Source: JBGSUZ01 sp964404895 | GTDB lineage: Bacteria > Bacillota > Clostridia > Peptostreptococcales > Acidaminobacteraceae | Direction: 5' to 3' | Length of the DNA stretch: 64,000 nt | Assembly (NCBI GenBank): GCA_964404895.1 | Contig: CAYOLV010000002.1 | Coordinates: 496,001 to 560,000 of the forward strand | Part shown: positions 53,217 to 61,227 of the stretch, one piece after another | Layout of the letters: every line of letters starts with the position of its first letter | Position numbering within the stretch: the first letter of the stretch is position 1 | The notes under the pieces: generated by a model | What the model saw: only the letters and a program-made list of their open reading frames with translations | The model's database searches: none | Told to the model about the DNA's origin: nothing | Program-made: the position numbers and the translations under genes

Positions 53217-54098
53217 TTAACCCTTTATTTTCAGCGTACCGCCTTTAGCCTTTCTATAAATAAACTTTATATCGTAGACTTCATCTTTATCAAGGGTTAG
53301 AGGTACATAAGATTGAACCACTTTCGCCTTGCCCATAGCGTCTAATTCTCCTACAAAAGTTTTTTCAAAAACGGTTTCCTGTTTTTCATTGAGGATTTGA
53401 ATCTCAATTTCACCAGACTCAAGGGCAATTTCTAAGTCAATCTGAGGGTCTTCATCGGCATAGACATTTAGCTTTCGGGTTTTAACAGCCGTCGTATAGT
53501 GGAAGGAATGATTGATTTCCTCTAGGGTACTGCTGTCTATACTGATGGTGGAAAAATTGGTTTCCCACTGCGTCGGCAAGATGTCGTCAATATTTACATT
53601 CATTGCATAGCCGCTGACGCTGACCCCTAGAATGGCTACAAATACACCAATCATAATAATAAAATATACACCGCATAAAATAACCAAATTTTTCGTCAAT
53701 TTTGTTTTCTTTGAAATTTTAAGGCCCCTTCTCTCAATACTTTCACCAGTCACCTGGGAACCGCAATAAGGGCACCTTTCATACTGAGACTTTAAGGCCT
53801 TCTTACAAACTGGACAAATGCTTTCAAAGACGATGGCGCAGTTCGGACACAAATTAAAATCGTTCTCAACTGGGGCTTGGCAATTGGAACAATAGAGTTC
53901 CTTTTCAACTTTGGATCTTGCCACTAAGTAAAGGACTACTCCAATGAGATTGGGTACAAAAACTGCAATCAAGGCCCACTTAAGAGCTGGCAAGCCATAA
54001 GCTTTTGCATCTCTGAAGATAATAAAACCTAGGGAACCTAAAAAGATGAAGGCAAATAGCAAAAGTCCTAGTAACATGGCGATATAATCTGGTGACAT
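53217..54098 (-). CDS. Zinc-ribbon membrane protein of the sigma-factor operon
   Basis: A 293-residue protein. It has two N-terminal membrane helices (PLDc_N-like, RDAKAYGLPALKWALIAVFVPNLIG), then two tandem zinc ribbons (CSNCQAPVENDFNLCPNC and CPVCKKALKSQYERCPYC), a further membrane helix (about 140-163), and an extracellular beta-rich domain. The last gene of a three-gene operon headed by an ECF sigma factor; it may sense or respond to the sigma-controlled stress. Exact role unknown. Confidence 0.78.
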   Translation of the reverse strand: MSPDYIAMLLGLLLFAFIFLGSLGFIIFRDAKAYGLPALKWALIAVFVPNLIGVVLYLVARSKVEKELYCSNCQAPVENDFNLCPNCAIVFESICPVCKKALKSQYERCPYCGSQVTGESIERRGLKISKKTKLTKNLVILCGVYFIIMIGVFVAILGVSVSGYAMNVNIDDILPTQWETNFSTISIDSSTLEEINHSFHYTTAVKTRKLNVYADEDPQIDLEIALESGEIEIQILNEKQETVFEKTFVGELDAMGKAKVVQSYVPLTLDKDEVYDIKFIYRKAKGGTLKIKG

Positions 54099-54431
54099 TT
54101 ATAAACCCTCCTTTTTGATTGGATTATAGTTCGAGCGCTCTTTGGCAATTAAATAAATGAAACATGGCAAGTAGCTTAAACCAAGGACAACCATTATGAA
54201 ACTCAACTTATATACAGGCTGTATGCAACTTCCCATTACCCACAGAATCAACATCATGAAAACAAGTGCATTCAGTCCTAAAATCACTGCCACCAATTGT
54301 TCTTCTTCTGACTCTAGAAAATTCTTCTTCCGGTTTTTAGCTTTATACCGAGCGGCATTTACCAGCTGGCTAGTGGGTTCGCTCTGTTCAGCGCTCATGG
54401 CTTCGTACCATTGTTCTTCCCTAGAAAGCAT
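54099..54431 (-). CDS. Small membrane protein next to the ECF sigma gene, candidate anti-sigma factor
   Basis: A 110-residue protein with a polar, charged N-terminal half (REEQWYEAMSAEQSE...ARYKAKNRKKNFLESEEEQ) and two membrane helices (about 47-67 and 74-94). Its ATG lies inside the sigma gene (11-base overlap) with AGGAGGGG upstream. No recognised anti-sigma zinc motif (HxxxCxxC) is present, so the anti-sigma idea rests on position and topology alone. Confidence 0.65.
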   Translation of the reverse strand: MLSREEQWYEAMSAEQSEPTSQLVNAARYKAKNRKKNFLESEEEQLVAVILGLNALVFMMLILWVMGSCIQPVYKLSFIMVVLGLSYLPCFIYLIAKERSNYNPIKKEGL

Positions 54432-54933
54432 GGGTTATCCCCTCCTTTTCCATCATCTTTTTCACTTTAACTCTGCCGTCATAAATCCGAGACTTAATGG
54501 TTTTTTCAGGTATTCCCAGTATAATTCCTGTATCTTCATAACTATGACCTTCAATCAAAGTTAAAATCATGGGCAGTTTATATTTATCGTCTAAACTTTT
54601 TAAAGCCTCTTTTGCGATTTCCCATTCTTGCCGCTTAATCACTTCATTGAGCAAGTCGTTTGGATGGGGATATTTTGAAAGCTCCTCTTCATTGTTAAAA
54701 ATGGCATATTGAAACTCTTTTTTCAATCTTCTGAGTCTATCTCTGTAAATATTTACTGCAATTTTTGACAACCAAGGATAGAAAGGCTGGGTGCTGTCGT
54801 ACTGGTTTATTTTTTCTATGGCTTTGACCCATGTTTCCTGAAACAAATCATCTGCTTCGTAGGTTTGTTTTTCAAGATACAAACAAAGCTTATATAAGCG
54901 ATTCTTATGTAAGTCGATAAGGTTCTCCAACAC
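54421..54933 (-). CDS. ECF-type RNA polymerase sigma factor
   Basis: A 170-residue sigma factor with region 2 (HKNRLYKLCLYLEKQTYEADDLFQETWVKAIEKI, FYPWLSKIAVNIYRDRLRR) and region 4 (LDDKYKLPMILTLIEGHSYEDTGIILGIPEKTIKSRIYDGRVKVKKMM). The start is a GTG or the TTG after it, behind AGGAGG. It is translationally coupled to the small membrane-protein gene. It probably controls its own operon and envelope genes, which is usual for the family. Confidence 0.93.
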   Translation of the reverse strand: MLENLIDLHKNRLYKLCLYLEKQTYEADDLFQETWVKAIEKINQYDSTQPFYPWLSKIAVNIYRDRLRRLKKEFQYAIFNNEEELSKYPHPNDLLNEVIKRQEWEIAKEALKSLDDKYKLPMILTLIEGHSYEDTGIILGIPEKTIKSRIYDGRVKVKKMMEKEGITHAF

Positions 54934-55299
54934 ATTTCCTCCTTTCTTGTCTCTCTATTATCTTATACGTCTTTCAGAAAATAAAGTTGGATGTTTTTTT
55001 ATATGCAGAACTCAAATAGTCATAAATCTACATTAATACCCTAATAATCTATTAATAAAATAATAATTAAAATTTATTTTATTTTTGAAAATACGCTCCA
55101 AAGTGTTACAGGTAAAGGCTTTCAAATTCCAAAAACAGTTATCGAAAGATTTTTTTAGTATATTTGTAAATTTTAGGCGATTAATATACTATACATGGGG
55201 TAAATATTTACCATGTGGAGCAGCTTATTGTAATATCACCAACATATTATACGTTTCACGTATCGTATATACTTACTGAAGTTTTGAGAGGAGTGCCGT
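54934..55299. other. Long leader region upstream of the SLH-protein gene
   Basis: About 365 bases without a credible gene. It contains a perfect 14-bp palindrome GGTAAATATTTACC (55199-55212) and two related ATACGT/CGTATA stretches near 55250-55272. Promoters for the leftward sigma operon and the rightward SLH gene must lie here. The long AT-rich leader is common upstream of highly expressed surface proteins. Confidence 0.5.
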
Positions 55300-56568
55300 A
55301 TGTATAAAAAATCAAGTAAATTATTATCTGTACTATTGTCAGCTATGATGGTAGTAACAGCACTAATGCCAGTTTGGAGTAGTGCCGCGACTAGTGGTAC
55401 TGACTATGACAACCATTGGGCTAAATCAGCCATTATTAAAGCCTTAGACGCAGGTATTCTAAAAGGATACCCTGACGGAAGCATAAAACCTGATCAGCTA
55501 ATGACTAGAGCAGAGTTTTTCTCAATGGTCAATACCGGCTTTGGCTTCCATGAAGAAGCTAATATCAGCTTTATTGATATGAACCCATCAGCTTGGTATG
55601 CATCAGTACTAGCAAAGGCTTATTCAGCTGGTTATTTAGCCACGATAGATGGTTACGCTAGACCAAATGACTATATCACTCGTGAAGAAGTTGCCGTTTA
55701 TTTATGCTCTATTAAATACCTAGGAGCAGCAAATACAACCAACTCCTTATCTGACCTAGACAAGGCAACTCCAGAAGGTAAAGACTCAATCATGTCTATT
55801 TTAGATTCTAAAATTATGCAAGGAACGCCTAATTTGACTTTTATGCCAAAAGCTCAAATCAAACGTTCAGAAGCATTGACAGCACTTACGAATGCTATGG
55901 CCTATGTGGTAACTGATGTTACTTATTCTAAAGTTGGTTCATATGGTTCAGTAAATCAAAACGCAACTGTTAGTGGAAACGTCACTGTTACGTCAGGTGA
56001 CATTACACTCAAAAACATGATCATCAATGGGAATTTAACCATTGATAAAGAAGTTAACGAAGGAACTGTTACTTTGAACAATGTTACCATTAAAGGAAAC
56101 ACTTATATCAACGGTGGTGGCGTGAATAGTATTTACTTCGTCAACGTAAATGCAGACAATGTATATGCTTCTAAAACAGAAGATGCAGTGAGAATTGTGG
56201 CATCAGGCACCTCTGATATTAAGAATGTTTTTGCTTCTTCTGGAATTAGACTGGTTGAAACCGCTATGACTGGTGCAGGATTTGGTAACATAATCGTCCA
56301 AAATCCTGTTGTGAGTCACATGCAGATTTCCCTCATTGGCGTGACTGCATCTAATGTTCAAGTTAAAGCACCTGGGGTTACACTTATTTCAGATGCAACT
56401 TCTAGCATTGGCACTGTCACTATTGAAGCCGCCAATACAATCGTTCAAGGCCAGGGTCTTATATCATTAGCAGATCTTAAGGTCTCTGGAACTACTTTTG
56501 AAAAATCCCCATCTAAGATAACTTTAGCAGTAGGTGTATCACAACCTCAAATTGTTTCACCTAAATAG
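55300..56568 (+). CDS. S-layer-homology domain surface protein with beta-helix
   Basis: A 422-residue exported protein. It has a signal peptide (about 1-30), then three SLH domains (DNHWAKSAIIKALDAGILKGYPDGSI, AWYASVLAKAYSAGYLATIDGYARPNDYITREE, and a degenerate third), to about residue 200. The C-terminal half has repeating polar/hydrophobic strands (GNVTVTSGDITLKNMIINGNLTIDKEV) typical of a right-handed beta-helix. SLH domains bind pyruvylated cell-wall polymers. The function of the helix part is unknown. TTGAGAGGAG precedes the ATG; a strong terminator follows. Confidence 0.88.
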   Translation: MYKKSSKLLSVLLSAMMVVTALMPVWSSAATSGTDYDNHWAKSAIIKALDAGILKGYPDGSIKPDQLMTRAEFFSMVNTGFGFHEEANISFIDMNPSAWYASVLAKAYSAGYLATIDGYARPNDYITREEVAVYLCSIKYLGAANTTNSLSDLDKATPEGKDSIMSILDSKIMQGTPNLTFMPKAQIKRSEALTALTNAMAYVVTDVTYSKVGSYGSVNQNATVSGNVTVTSGDITLKNMIINGNLTIDKEVNEGTVTLNNVTIKGNTYINGGGVNSIYFVNVNADNVYASKTEDAVRIVASGTSDIKNVFASSGIRLVETAMTGAGFGNIIVQNPVVSHMQISLIGVTASNVQVKAPGVTLISDATSSIGTVTIEAANTIVQGQGLISLADLKVSGTTFEKSPSKITLAVGVSQPQIVSPK

Positions 56569-56589
56569 TTTATAAGTTTTTAAAATAAG

Positions 56590-56630
56590 AGAAGACCACC
56601 ATAGCGAAAAGCCGTGGTGGTCTTTTTTGT
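56590..56630. terminator. Bidirectional terminator after the SLH-protein gene
   Basis: Arms AAGACCACCA and TGGTGGTCTT with six Ts on the plus strand and a T-rich run on the minus strand. Between convergent genes. Confidence 0.92.
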
Positions 56631-56650
56631 TTAGTGACAGCGTGCTATCC

Positions 56651-57424
56651 TTAACGGGTCAGTTTCATTTTTGAATATTTTTGAGAATAGATACATGAAG
56701 TCACCGTTTGTATCATCCAAATGACACCGACAACTATTATAGGCAAATTCCCTGTACCAAATTCATTTTTTGAGATGAGGGCGATCAGCATCATCCCAAT
56801 TAAGACGTATTTCATTACAATTACAGTGCTATAGGATGATTTGTAGATAGCCAGTCTTTCAGCTTCGTCACAGCTTTCTACCCATTGCTTATCAAATTTT
56901 AATGATGTAGGATCTGCATGGTTGTTGGGATTTTTCATTTGAATCATGCGGATGGTCTTAAACTCAATCCAAGTTCCCAATAATGCCAACACCAGAAATA
57001 GTACAATACTGGCGAGAATCATTTTATTGTCAAAATTCAGTTCGATACCAAATAAAATAAAATTCAGCGCAATAAAACTGCTATTGAATAAAATAGCGAA
57101 ATTCATTTTTTCGTCAAAATCCAGTTCAATTTCTAAGGTATCATCCTCGTCGGCTTTCAATTTACTCAAACAATCCTTACCCTTGAATATCATATAGCCC
57201 GCGAGTCCTTGCAATAAAACAGCTGCAGCTAAATGTATCCAAAATAGATTTGTCGATAAGAAACTGCCCACGTTTTGCAAAAGCGTTGTGTCACTTGCTT
57301 TCTTTAGAAGTCCTGCACCAATGCTTGAACAAAGACCTATCACCGCTCCAATAGCCATATATTTTGCAATCTTTACAACCGAATTTCTTTTCTTCACAAT
57401 GGCGACGCTCTTATTCTCTGACAT
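56651..57424 (-). CDS. DUF3169 family membrane protein
   Basis: A 257-residue protein with six membrane helices in pairs, separated by a charged cytoplasmic segment (ADEDDTLEIELDFDEKMN) and a later polar loop. It resembles DUF3169, a family without a known activity that often follows an XRE-type regulator gene, as here. The ATG at 57422-57424 has AGGAGG upstream. Only four bases separate it from the regulator gene, so they are one operon. Confidence 0.82.
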   Translation of the reverse strand: MSENKSVAIVKKRNSVVKIAKYMAIGAVIGLCSSIGAGLLKKASDTTLLQNVGSFLSTNLFWIHLAAAVLLQGLAGYMIFKGKDCLSKLKADEDDTLEIELDFDEKMNFAILFNSSFIALNFILFGIELNFDNKMILASIVLFLVLALLGTWIEFKTIRMIQMKNPNNHADPTSLKFDKQWVESCDEAERLAIYKSSYSTVIVMKYVLIGMMLIALISKNEFGTGNLPIIVVGVIWMIQTVTSCIYSQKYSKMKLTR

Positions 57425-57428
57425 TCCT

Positions 57429-57632
57429 TTAGTCCTCCTCATATTGAAAAAGTTCTTCCACGGTCGTTTGACAGATTTTTGCTAACTTTAAAGCCAAGGA
57501 AACCGAGGGCGAATAGTCCCCTCTTTCAATCAAGCTGATGGTCTGACGTGACACACCCGCAATCTGTCCCAGCTCTGCCTGATTAATGCCTAACTTAGCA
57601 CGATATACCTTCAGTTGATTCAGCAATGGCAC
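57429..57632 (-). CDS. Small XRE-type HTH regulator
   Basis: A 67-residue single-domain helix-turn-helix protein (KVYRAKLGINQAELGQIAGVSRQTISLIERGDYSPSVSLALKLAKIC) of the kind paired with DUF3169 proteins. The start is a GTG at 57630-57632, directly after AAAGGAGGTAG; a 50-codon upstream extension crosses the palindromic promoter region and is not coding. It is probably autoregulatory through the palindrome upstream. Confidence 0.88.
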   Translation of the reverse strand: MPLLNQLKVYRAKLGINQAELGQIAGVSRQTISLIERGDYSPSVSLALKLAKICQTTVEELFQYEED

Positions 57633-57715
57633 AGGACTACCTCCTTTTGATATGATTCGATATAATTCAACCAACTTAATTAGCAATAATTCAAAGTCAA
57701 ATGCTTTGACAATTT

Positions 57716-57788
57716 TTATAGTCATTATGACAACTTTATTTGTCATAATGACTATAACATTGACAAGTATTGTTGTCAACAATATTAT
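57716..57788. promoter_or_regulatory. 42-bp palindrome with two overlapping promoters
   Basis: Perfect 18-bp arms TTATAGTCATTATGACAA (57716-57733) and its complement (57740-57757) are six bases apart. Overlapping the right arm, the minus strand has TTGACA (57774-57779), 17 bases, TATAGT (57751-57756), a near-ideal promoter for the XRE gene. On the plus strand, TTGACA (57760-57765), 17 bases, TATTAT (57783-57788) forms a second promoter with no gene in front of it. A second small palindrome, TTGACA/TGTCAA, links the two -35 boxes. A repressor dimer or tetramer could close both. Confidence 0.75.
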
Positions 57789-57936
57789 ATGCTGGGGATT
57801 ATTTAATGGTCTTCTGTTTTAGTTTCCAGTATTGTATGCCAAACCAGACAAATATGACAACGTACCACGCAAATAGAAAAATATATAAATAGAATAAAGG
57901 TCTTAATAATTCCTTAAAGACAACATTTTTCTAACA

Positions 57937-58746
57937 TTACTTACCGACTAATCCATCTCCGTCAGCATCATTCATGTAAATATATAACCAGTCACCTTTT
58001 TTTATAGGCATTTTGTAGCCTGCAGATTTTGCTTCAGCGATAGTGACTTTCCCATCATTATTTTTATCTACTGTCTTGAGCTTTTCTTTATCACTTTGAG
58101 TTGCGGCTGTTGGTGTCTTTGGTTTTGCACTTGTTATAGCCTTTAGATTAACCTCATCAGGATTCACATTATCAAACTCATCCACTACCCATTTGCCTTT
58201 CAACTTATATGAGAATTTATAATGACTTGGAATTTGTGTTTTGGAATTGGGATATGTGATAATTGCCACAAAATCTGTACAGCCGCCAGCGTCTCTAATA
58301 TTTTTCTCCATATAAGCTTGATCGCCATGCCTATTTAGAACACTATCTTGCGGGGTAATGTTGTATGCATTAGATACACCCCCTAATGAATCTGCAATCA
58401 CATGACCTTGGTCTAAGTCATTTCTTTCAGTACCAGAGACTTTTGCTTCATCTTTATAATAGCGTCCATCAATAAGGGGTTCGGTTTTCCCATTTTGCAA
58501 GGTTAATTCCTTAGCAACTACTTTAGCCAATTGTCCGTATTTGTTTGTATAGGCCCAATATTCTCTCTTCCCATAGCCCACATCAACTACGACCATAGAC
58601 TCACGTTCACCACTGGTGTCACCACCCTCAACTTCAATCAGACGGTATTTGCCACTCTCAGTAGCATCACTGCCTGCAAATAAATAAAATATGCTGCTCA
58701 ATAAAAAAGTGAGCGTCATCATTAAAAAAATTAAGGTTCGTTTCAT
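57937..58746 (-). CDS. Secreted DNA/RNA non-specific endonuclease with calcium-type tail
   Basis: A 269-residue protein with a signal peptide (about 1-25) and an Endonuclea_NS_2 domain (about 60-175). The domain has DQGHVIADSLGGVSNAYNITPQDSVLNRHGD, the His and Asn of the metal site. Then comes a polar linker with an EF-hand-like DKNNDGKVTIAEAK and a C-terminal MNDADGDGLVG, an excalibur-like aspartate-rich ending that is cut short. It is probably an extracellular nuclease for nutrient scavenging or DNA uptake. It is monocistronic. Confidence 0.9.
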   Translation of the reverse strand: MKRTLIFLMMTLTFLLSSIFYLFAGSDATESGKYRLIEVEGGDTSGERESMVVVDVGYGKREYWAYTNKYGQLAKVVAKELTLQNGKTEPLIDGRYYKDEAKVSGTERNDLDQGHVIADSLGGVSNAYNITPQDSVLNRHGDQAYMEKNIRDAGGCTDFVAIITYPNSKTQIPSHYKFSYKLKGKWVVDEFDNVNPDEVNLKAITSAKPKTPTAATQSDKEKLKTVDKNNDGKVTIAEAKSAGYKMPIKKGDWLYIYMNDADGDGLVGK

Positions 58747-58837
58747 TCAATCACCTCTATGTTTATTGTTAAACCCGTTACTATTTGATTTGGTAGATGC
58801 GAGGCCTACGGCAGCGTCGCAAATCGATGGCAAAACG

Positions 58838-58870
58838 CACAAAACGACCGCCCGAAGGCAGTCGTTTGAA
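58838..58870 (-). terminator. Terminator of rnpB
   Basis: An 11-bp stem AAACGACTGCC / GGCGGTCGTTT (one G-T pair) with a TTCG-type loop on the minus strand; the following T-run is short. It starts seven bases after the RNA's 3' end. Confidence 0.8.
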
Positions 58871-58876
58871 GTGTTT

Positions 58877-59215
58877 GAGTAAGTCTATAAGCCGAGTTCT
58901 GTATTAGACAATCATCTATCTACGCCGGCAGTTGCCTGACAGCTCTAGCGACCTACCATTAGGACAGGAGACGAGCAGCCTCCCTTTCTAGGTCCGTTCT
59001 TGGTCTTGCTCCAGGTGGGGTTTACAGAGCCGCAGAGTCGCCACTGCGCTGGTAAGCTCTTACCTCACCATTCCACCCTTACCACCCTTACGGATGGCGG
59101 TATCTTTCTATTGCACTTTCCTTGGGGTCACCCCCACTGGGCATTACCCAGCACCCTGCTCTATGGAGCTCGGACTTTCCTCACGCCTTTCGGCCCGCGA
59201 TTGTCTGGCTTACTC
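58877..59215 (-). ncRNA. rnpB: RNase P RNA
   Basis: The minus strand shows the conserved 5' region (GCGGGCCGAAAGGCGTGAGGAAAGTCCGAGCTC, P4 side), the GGGTGCTGGGTAATGCCCAG segment, and the conserved 3' region (CAGAACTCGGCTTATAG, P4 partner) near 58885-58905. The ends GAGTAAG and CTTACTC pair as P1. The catalytic RNA matures the 5' ends of tRNAs. The protein frame at 59000-59224 on the other strand is an artefact of this RNA. Confidence 0.97.
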
Positions 59216-59221
59216 AAAAAT

Positions 59222-59284
59222 TAGAGATTTGCCTAAGCAAATCTCAGACTAACTTATACTATCTTATTTCAAGTGAAATTGCAA
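59222..59284 (-). promoter_or_regulatory. Promoter and leader hairpin of rnpB
   Basis: Minus-strand -35 TTGCAA (59279-59284), 17 bases, -10 TAGTAT (59256-59261). Immediately after comes a hairpin GAGATTTGC / GCAAATCTC (59224-59245) followed by TAATTTTT. It could end the Nif3-gene transcript, or be a 5' leader of the RNase P precursor, or both. Confidence 0.6.
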
Positions 59285-59301
59285 GGGATTGAATGCTATT
59301 T

Positions 59302-60420
59302 CTATAAAAACTGAACAGGATTAGCATTCACTTCCGATACAATAATTTTCACTTCATAACCCTTGTGGTCACAAGCTTCTCTTAATAGCCTAGCCCATTC
59401 TACCATAAAAGGTCTTTCTGTTTCGTAATGACCTGCATCTATGACAGACATCCTAAGAGATCTGGCAAGCTGTGCTTCATGGTATTTTAAATCTCCAGTA
59501 ATAAAGACATCGCACCCTTGAGCCGCAGCATTCACAATATATTCAGCCCCTGCTCCAGGACATACCGCCACTTTTCTAATAGGATGATCCGTGGTTTTGA
59601 CAGCTCTCACATACTCAATATCCAACACATCTTTCACATTATCTATGAGTTCTTCAAAAGACTGAGCCTCATCCAAATAACCCACAGAACCTATGCCGTA
59701 ACGCTCAATGACGTTGTCTAGAGGCACCAAATCAAAAGCTGGCATTTCATAAGGGTGAACTTTCAGCATTTCGCTTACCACGTGCTTTGCTTGAGACTTT
59801 GGAACAATCATTTCTAACCGATGTTCTTTGACATGAGTCATTTCATCGATTTTGCCCACATAGGGTTCAGCCCCTTCAATAGGTTTAAAGCCTCCCATGC
59901 CTTCAGAATAAAAATGACAGGCTTCATAATTTCCAATTTCGCCACCACCAGCTTTTGCAATAACTTCTGCAATCCGTTCCGTATGATCAACAGGTGTAAA
60001 AACTACTAATTTGACATAGGACGTGCTGCTGGTTATCACCAAAGGTTCACATCTCTCAAGCTCCAACATTTCAGCAAAATAGGCTGCCGTGCCACCTTCT
60101 CCTGAATCTAGGTTGGTATGTGCCGCATATACCGTCATTCGGTGCTGCATTAAAGTCTTAATCATCTGACCAATTTCAGTTTCGTCAGTGATTTCCTTCA
60201 TCGGCTCAAAAATAATGGGGTGGTGTACGCAGAGCAAGTCCACATTTTTTTCTACTGCTTCTTCTACCACTTCTGGCGTGAGCTCCAAGGCCATCATGAC
60301 CTTTTCCGTTCTAGCGTTTGGACTGCCTACTAGGAAACCTACATTGTCCCAGCTTTCGGCAAGCTCTTTTGGAAACTGAGCTTCTATTAATTTTGCAAGG
60401 TTTTTACCGTTGACGAACAT
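59302..60420 (-). CDS. Nif3-like dinuclear metal centre protein (YqfO type)
   Basis: A 372-residue member of the Nif3 family. Its N- and C-terminal parts form the metal-binding core (VHHPIIFEPM, HTNLDSGEGG at about 97-106, DVFITGDLKYHEAQLARSLRMSVIDAGHYETERP), and a ~100-residue insertion in the middle resembles the PII/CutA-like domain of YqfO (VFTPVDHTERIAEVIAKAGGGEIGNYEACHFYSEGMGGFKP). The enzymatic role is not known; GTP cyclohydrolase-like action has been suggested for some members. It overlaps the trmK gene by 14 bases, as in many Firmicutes. Confidence 0.93.
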   Translation of the reverse strand: MFVNGKNLAKLIEAQFPKELAESWDNVGFLVGSPNARTEKVMMALELTPEVVEEAVEKNVDLLCVHHPIIFEPMKEITDETEIGQMIKTLMQHRMTVYAAHTNLDSGEGGTAAYFAEMLELERCEPLVITSSTSYVKLVVFTPVDHTERIAEVIAKAGGGEIGNYEACHFYSEGMGGFKPIEGAEPYVGKIDEMTHVKEHRLEMIVPKSQAKHVVSEMLKVHPYEMPAFDLVPLDNVIERYGIGSVGYLDEAQSFEELIDNVKDVLDIEYVRAVKTTDHPIRKVAVCPGAGAEYIVNAAAQGCDVFITGDLKYHEAQLARSLRMSVIDAGHYETERPFMVEWARLLREACDHKGYEVKIIVSEVNANPVQFL

Positions 60421-61117
60421 CGTTTAAAACCTCCTCAATTTTGTGAAGTTTCTGAGTGGCAAGTTCTAGCGTTTCAGCAGAACCTGCAGATCCCTTATGG
60501 GCGATTTCTTTGCTTATTTTCTCATACTTTTTCAACTTATGCCGTAAAAAAGCTTCGTATTCACGAAGATCTTCTTCTCCCATTTCTGGAACGGGTAACT
60601 TGAATCCAATTTCAAATTGAATAGGATCTGACACTTCTGTCTTGCCGGGTTTTACACAAAAAATCTCGTAATATTTATTGCCCTCACGGACATTTTTTTC
60701 ATTGAAAATTTCAAAATCATTGGCAACCAGCCATTTTCTAAGCTCATATTGCTGGGTCATGGGTTGAAGAATTAAGAATTCTAAACCCTTAGCCAAAGCT
60801 ATTCGATCTTGAATGATATCTCTAATCAGCATACCACCCATACCTGCTATTACCGCTACGTCAATTTCATCCCCTTGATAAGGTTCTAAGCCGCCGCCCA
60901 GTCTGACTTCTACCAAGTCCAGCATGTTATTCTCTTTAAGTGTGCTGATAGCATTATCTACAGGCCCTTGATTAATGTCTGTGGCAATAGCTTTAGTTAC
61001 CCACTGCTGTTCTACTAAATATGTCACTAAATAACCGTGATCTGAACCTACGTCCCCTACACGGCAACCTTTTGGTAAAAGTTCTGCAATGGTTTGTAGT
61101 CTTGGTGTCAATTTCAT
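60404..61117 (-). CDS. trmK: tRNA (adenine(22)-N1)-methyltransferase (TrmK)
   Basis: A 237-residue SAM-dependent methyltransferase that modifies A22 of some tRNAs. The SAM site is VGDVGSDHGYLVTYLVE; a following VAVIAGMGGMLIRDII is the family's catalytic region, and QPMTQQYELRKWL is also conserved. The second of two ATGs (61115-61117) has the better distance from GGAGG. Operon with the Nif3-like gene, downstream of rpoD. Confidence 0.93.
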   Translation of the reverse strand: MKLTPRLQTIAELLPKGCRVGDVGSDHGYLVTYLVEQQWVTKAIATDINQGPVDNAISTLKENNMLDLVEVRLGGGLEPYQGDEIDVAVIAGMGGMLIRDIIQDRIALAKGLEFLILQPMTQQYELRKWLVANDFEIFNEKNVREGNKYYEIFCVKPGKTEVSDPIQFEIGFKLPVPEMGEEDLREYEAFLRHKLKKYEKISKEIAHKGSAGSAETLELATQKLHKIEEVLNDVRQR

Positions 61118-61149
61118 CATGTACCTCCGAAATGTAACCTCGTAAAGAA

Positions 61150-61177
61150 ATAGAGATTTACCGAAGTAAACCTCTAT
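61150..61177 (-). terminator. Hairpin between rpoD and trmK
   Basis: ATAGAGGTTTAC and GTAAATCTCTAT pair around TTCG on the minus strand, followed by TTCTTT. The T-run is weak, so it may only attenuate transcription from rpoD into trmK. Confidence 0.55.
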
Positions 61178-61227
61178 CCAATGTCTTTTTATGCTTTGTC
61201 TTATATGCTTAACTTTTACGCTAATTT

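Noticed and set aside
54099..54431. Classical zinc-binding anti-sigma factor
   Set aside because: The HxxxCxxC motif is missing, so only a positional suggestion of an anti-sigma role is kept.
55085..55279. 64-aa open frame upstream of the SLH gene
   Set aside because: No ribosome binding site, AT-rich leader DNA, and it contains a palindrome that looks regulatory.
46327..55299. c-di-GMP riboswitch upstream of HD-GYP, Fe-S/FMN or SLH genes
   Set aside because: The conserved core of GEMM-I (CACGCACAGGGCAAACC and GGGACGCAAAGCC types) was not found in these intergenic regions.
57633..57782. 50-codon N-terminal extension of the XRE regulator
   Set aside because: It runs across the promoter and palindrome; a GTG with an excellent ribosome binding site gives the normal family length.
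59000..59224. 74-aa open frame on the plus strand
   Set aside because: It lies on the opposite strand of the RNase P RNA gene and is explained by it.
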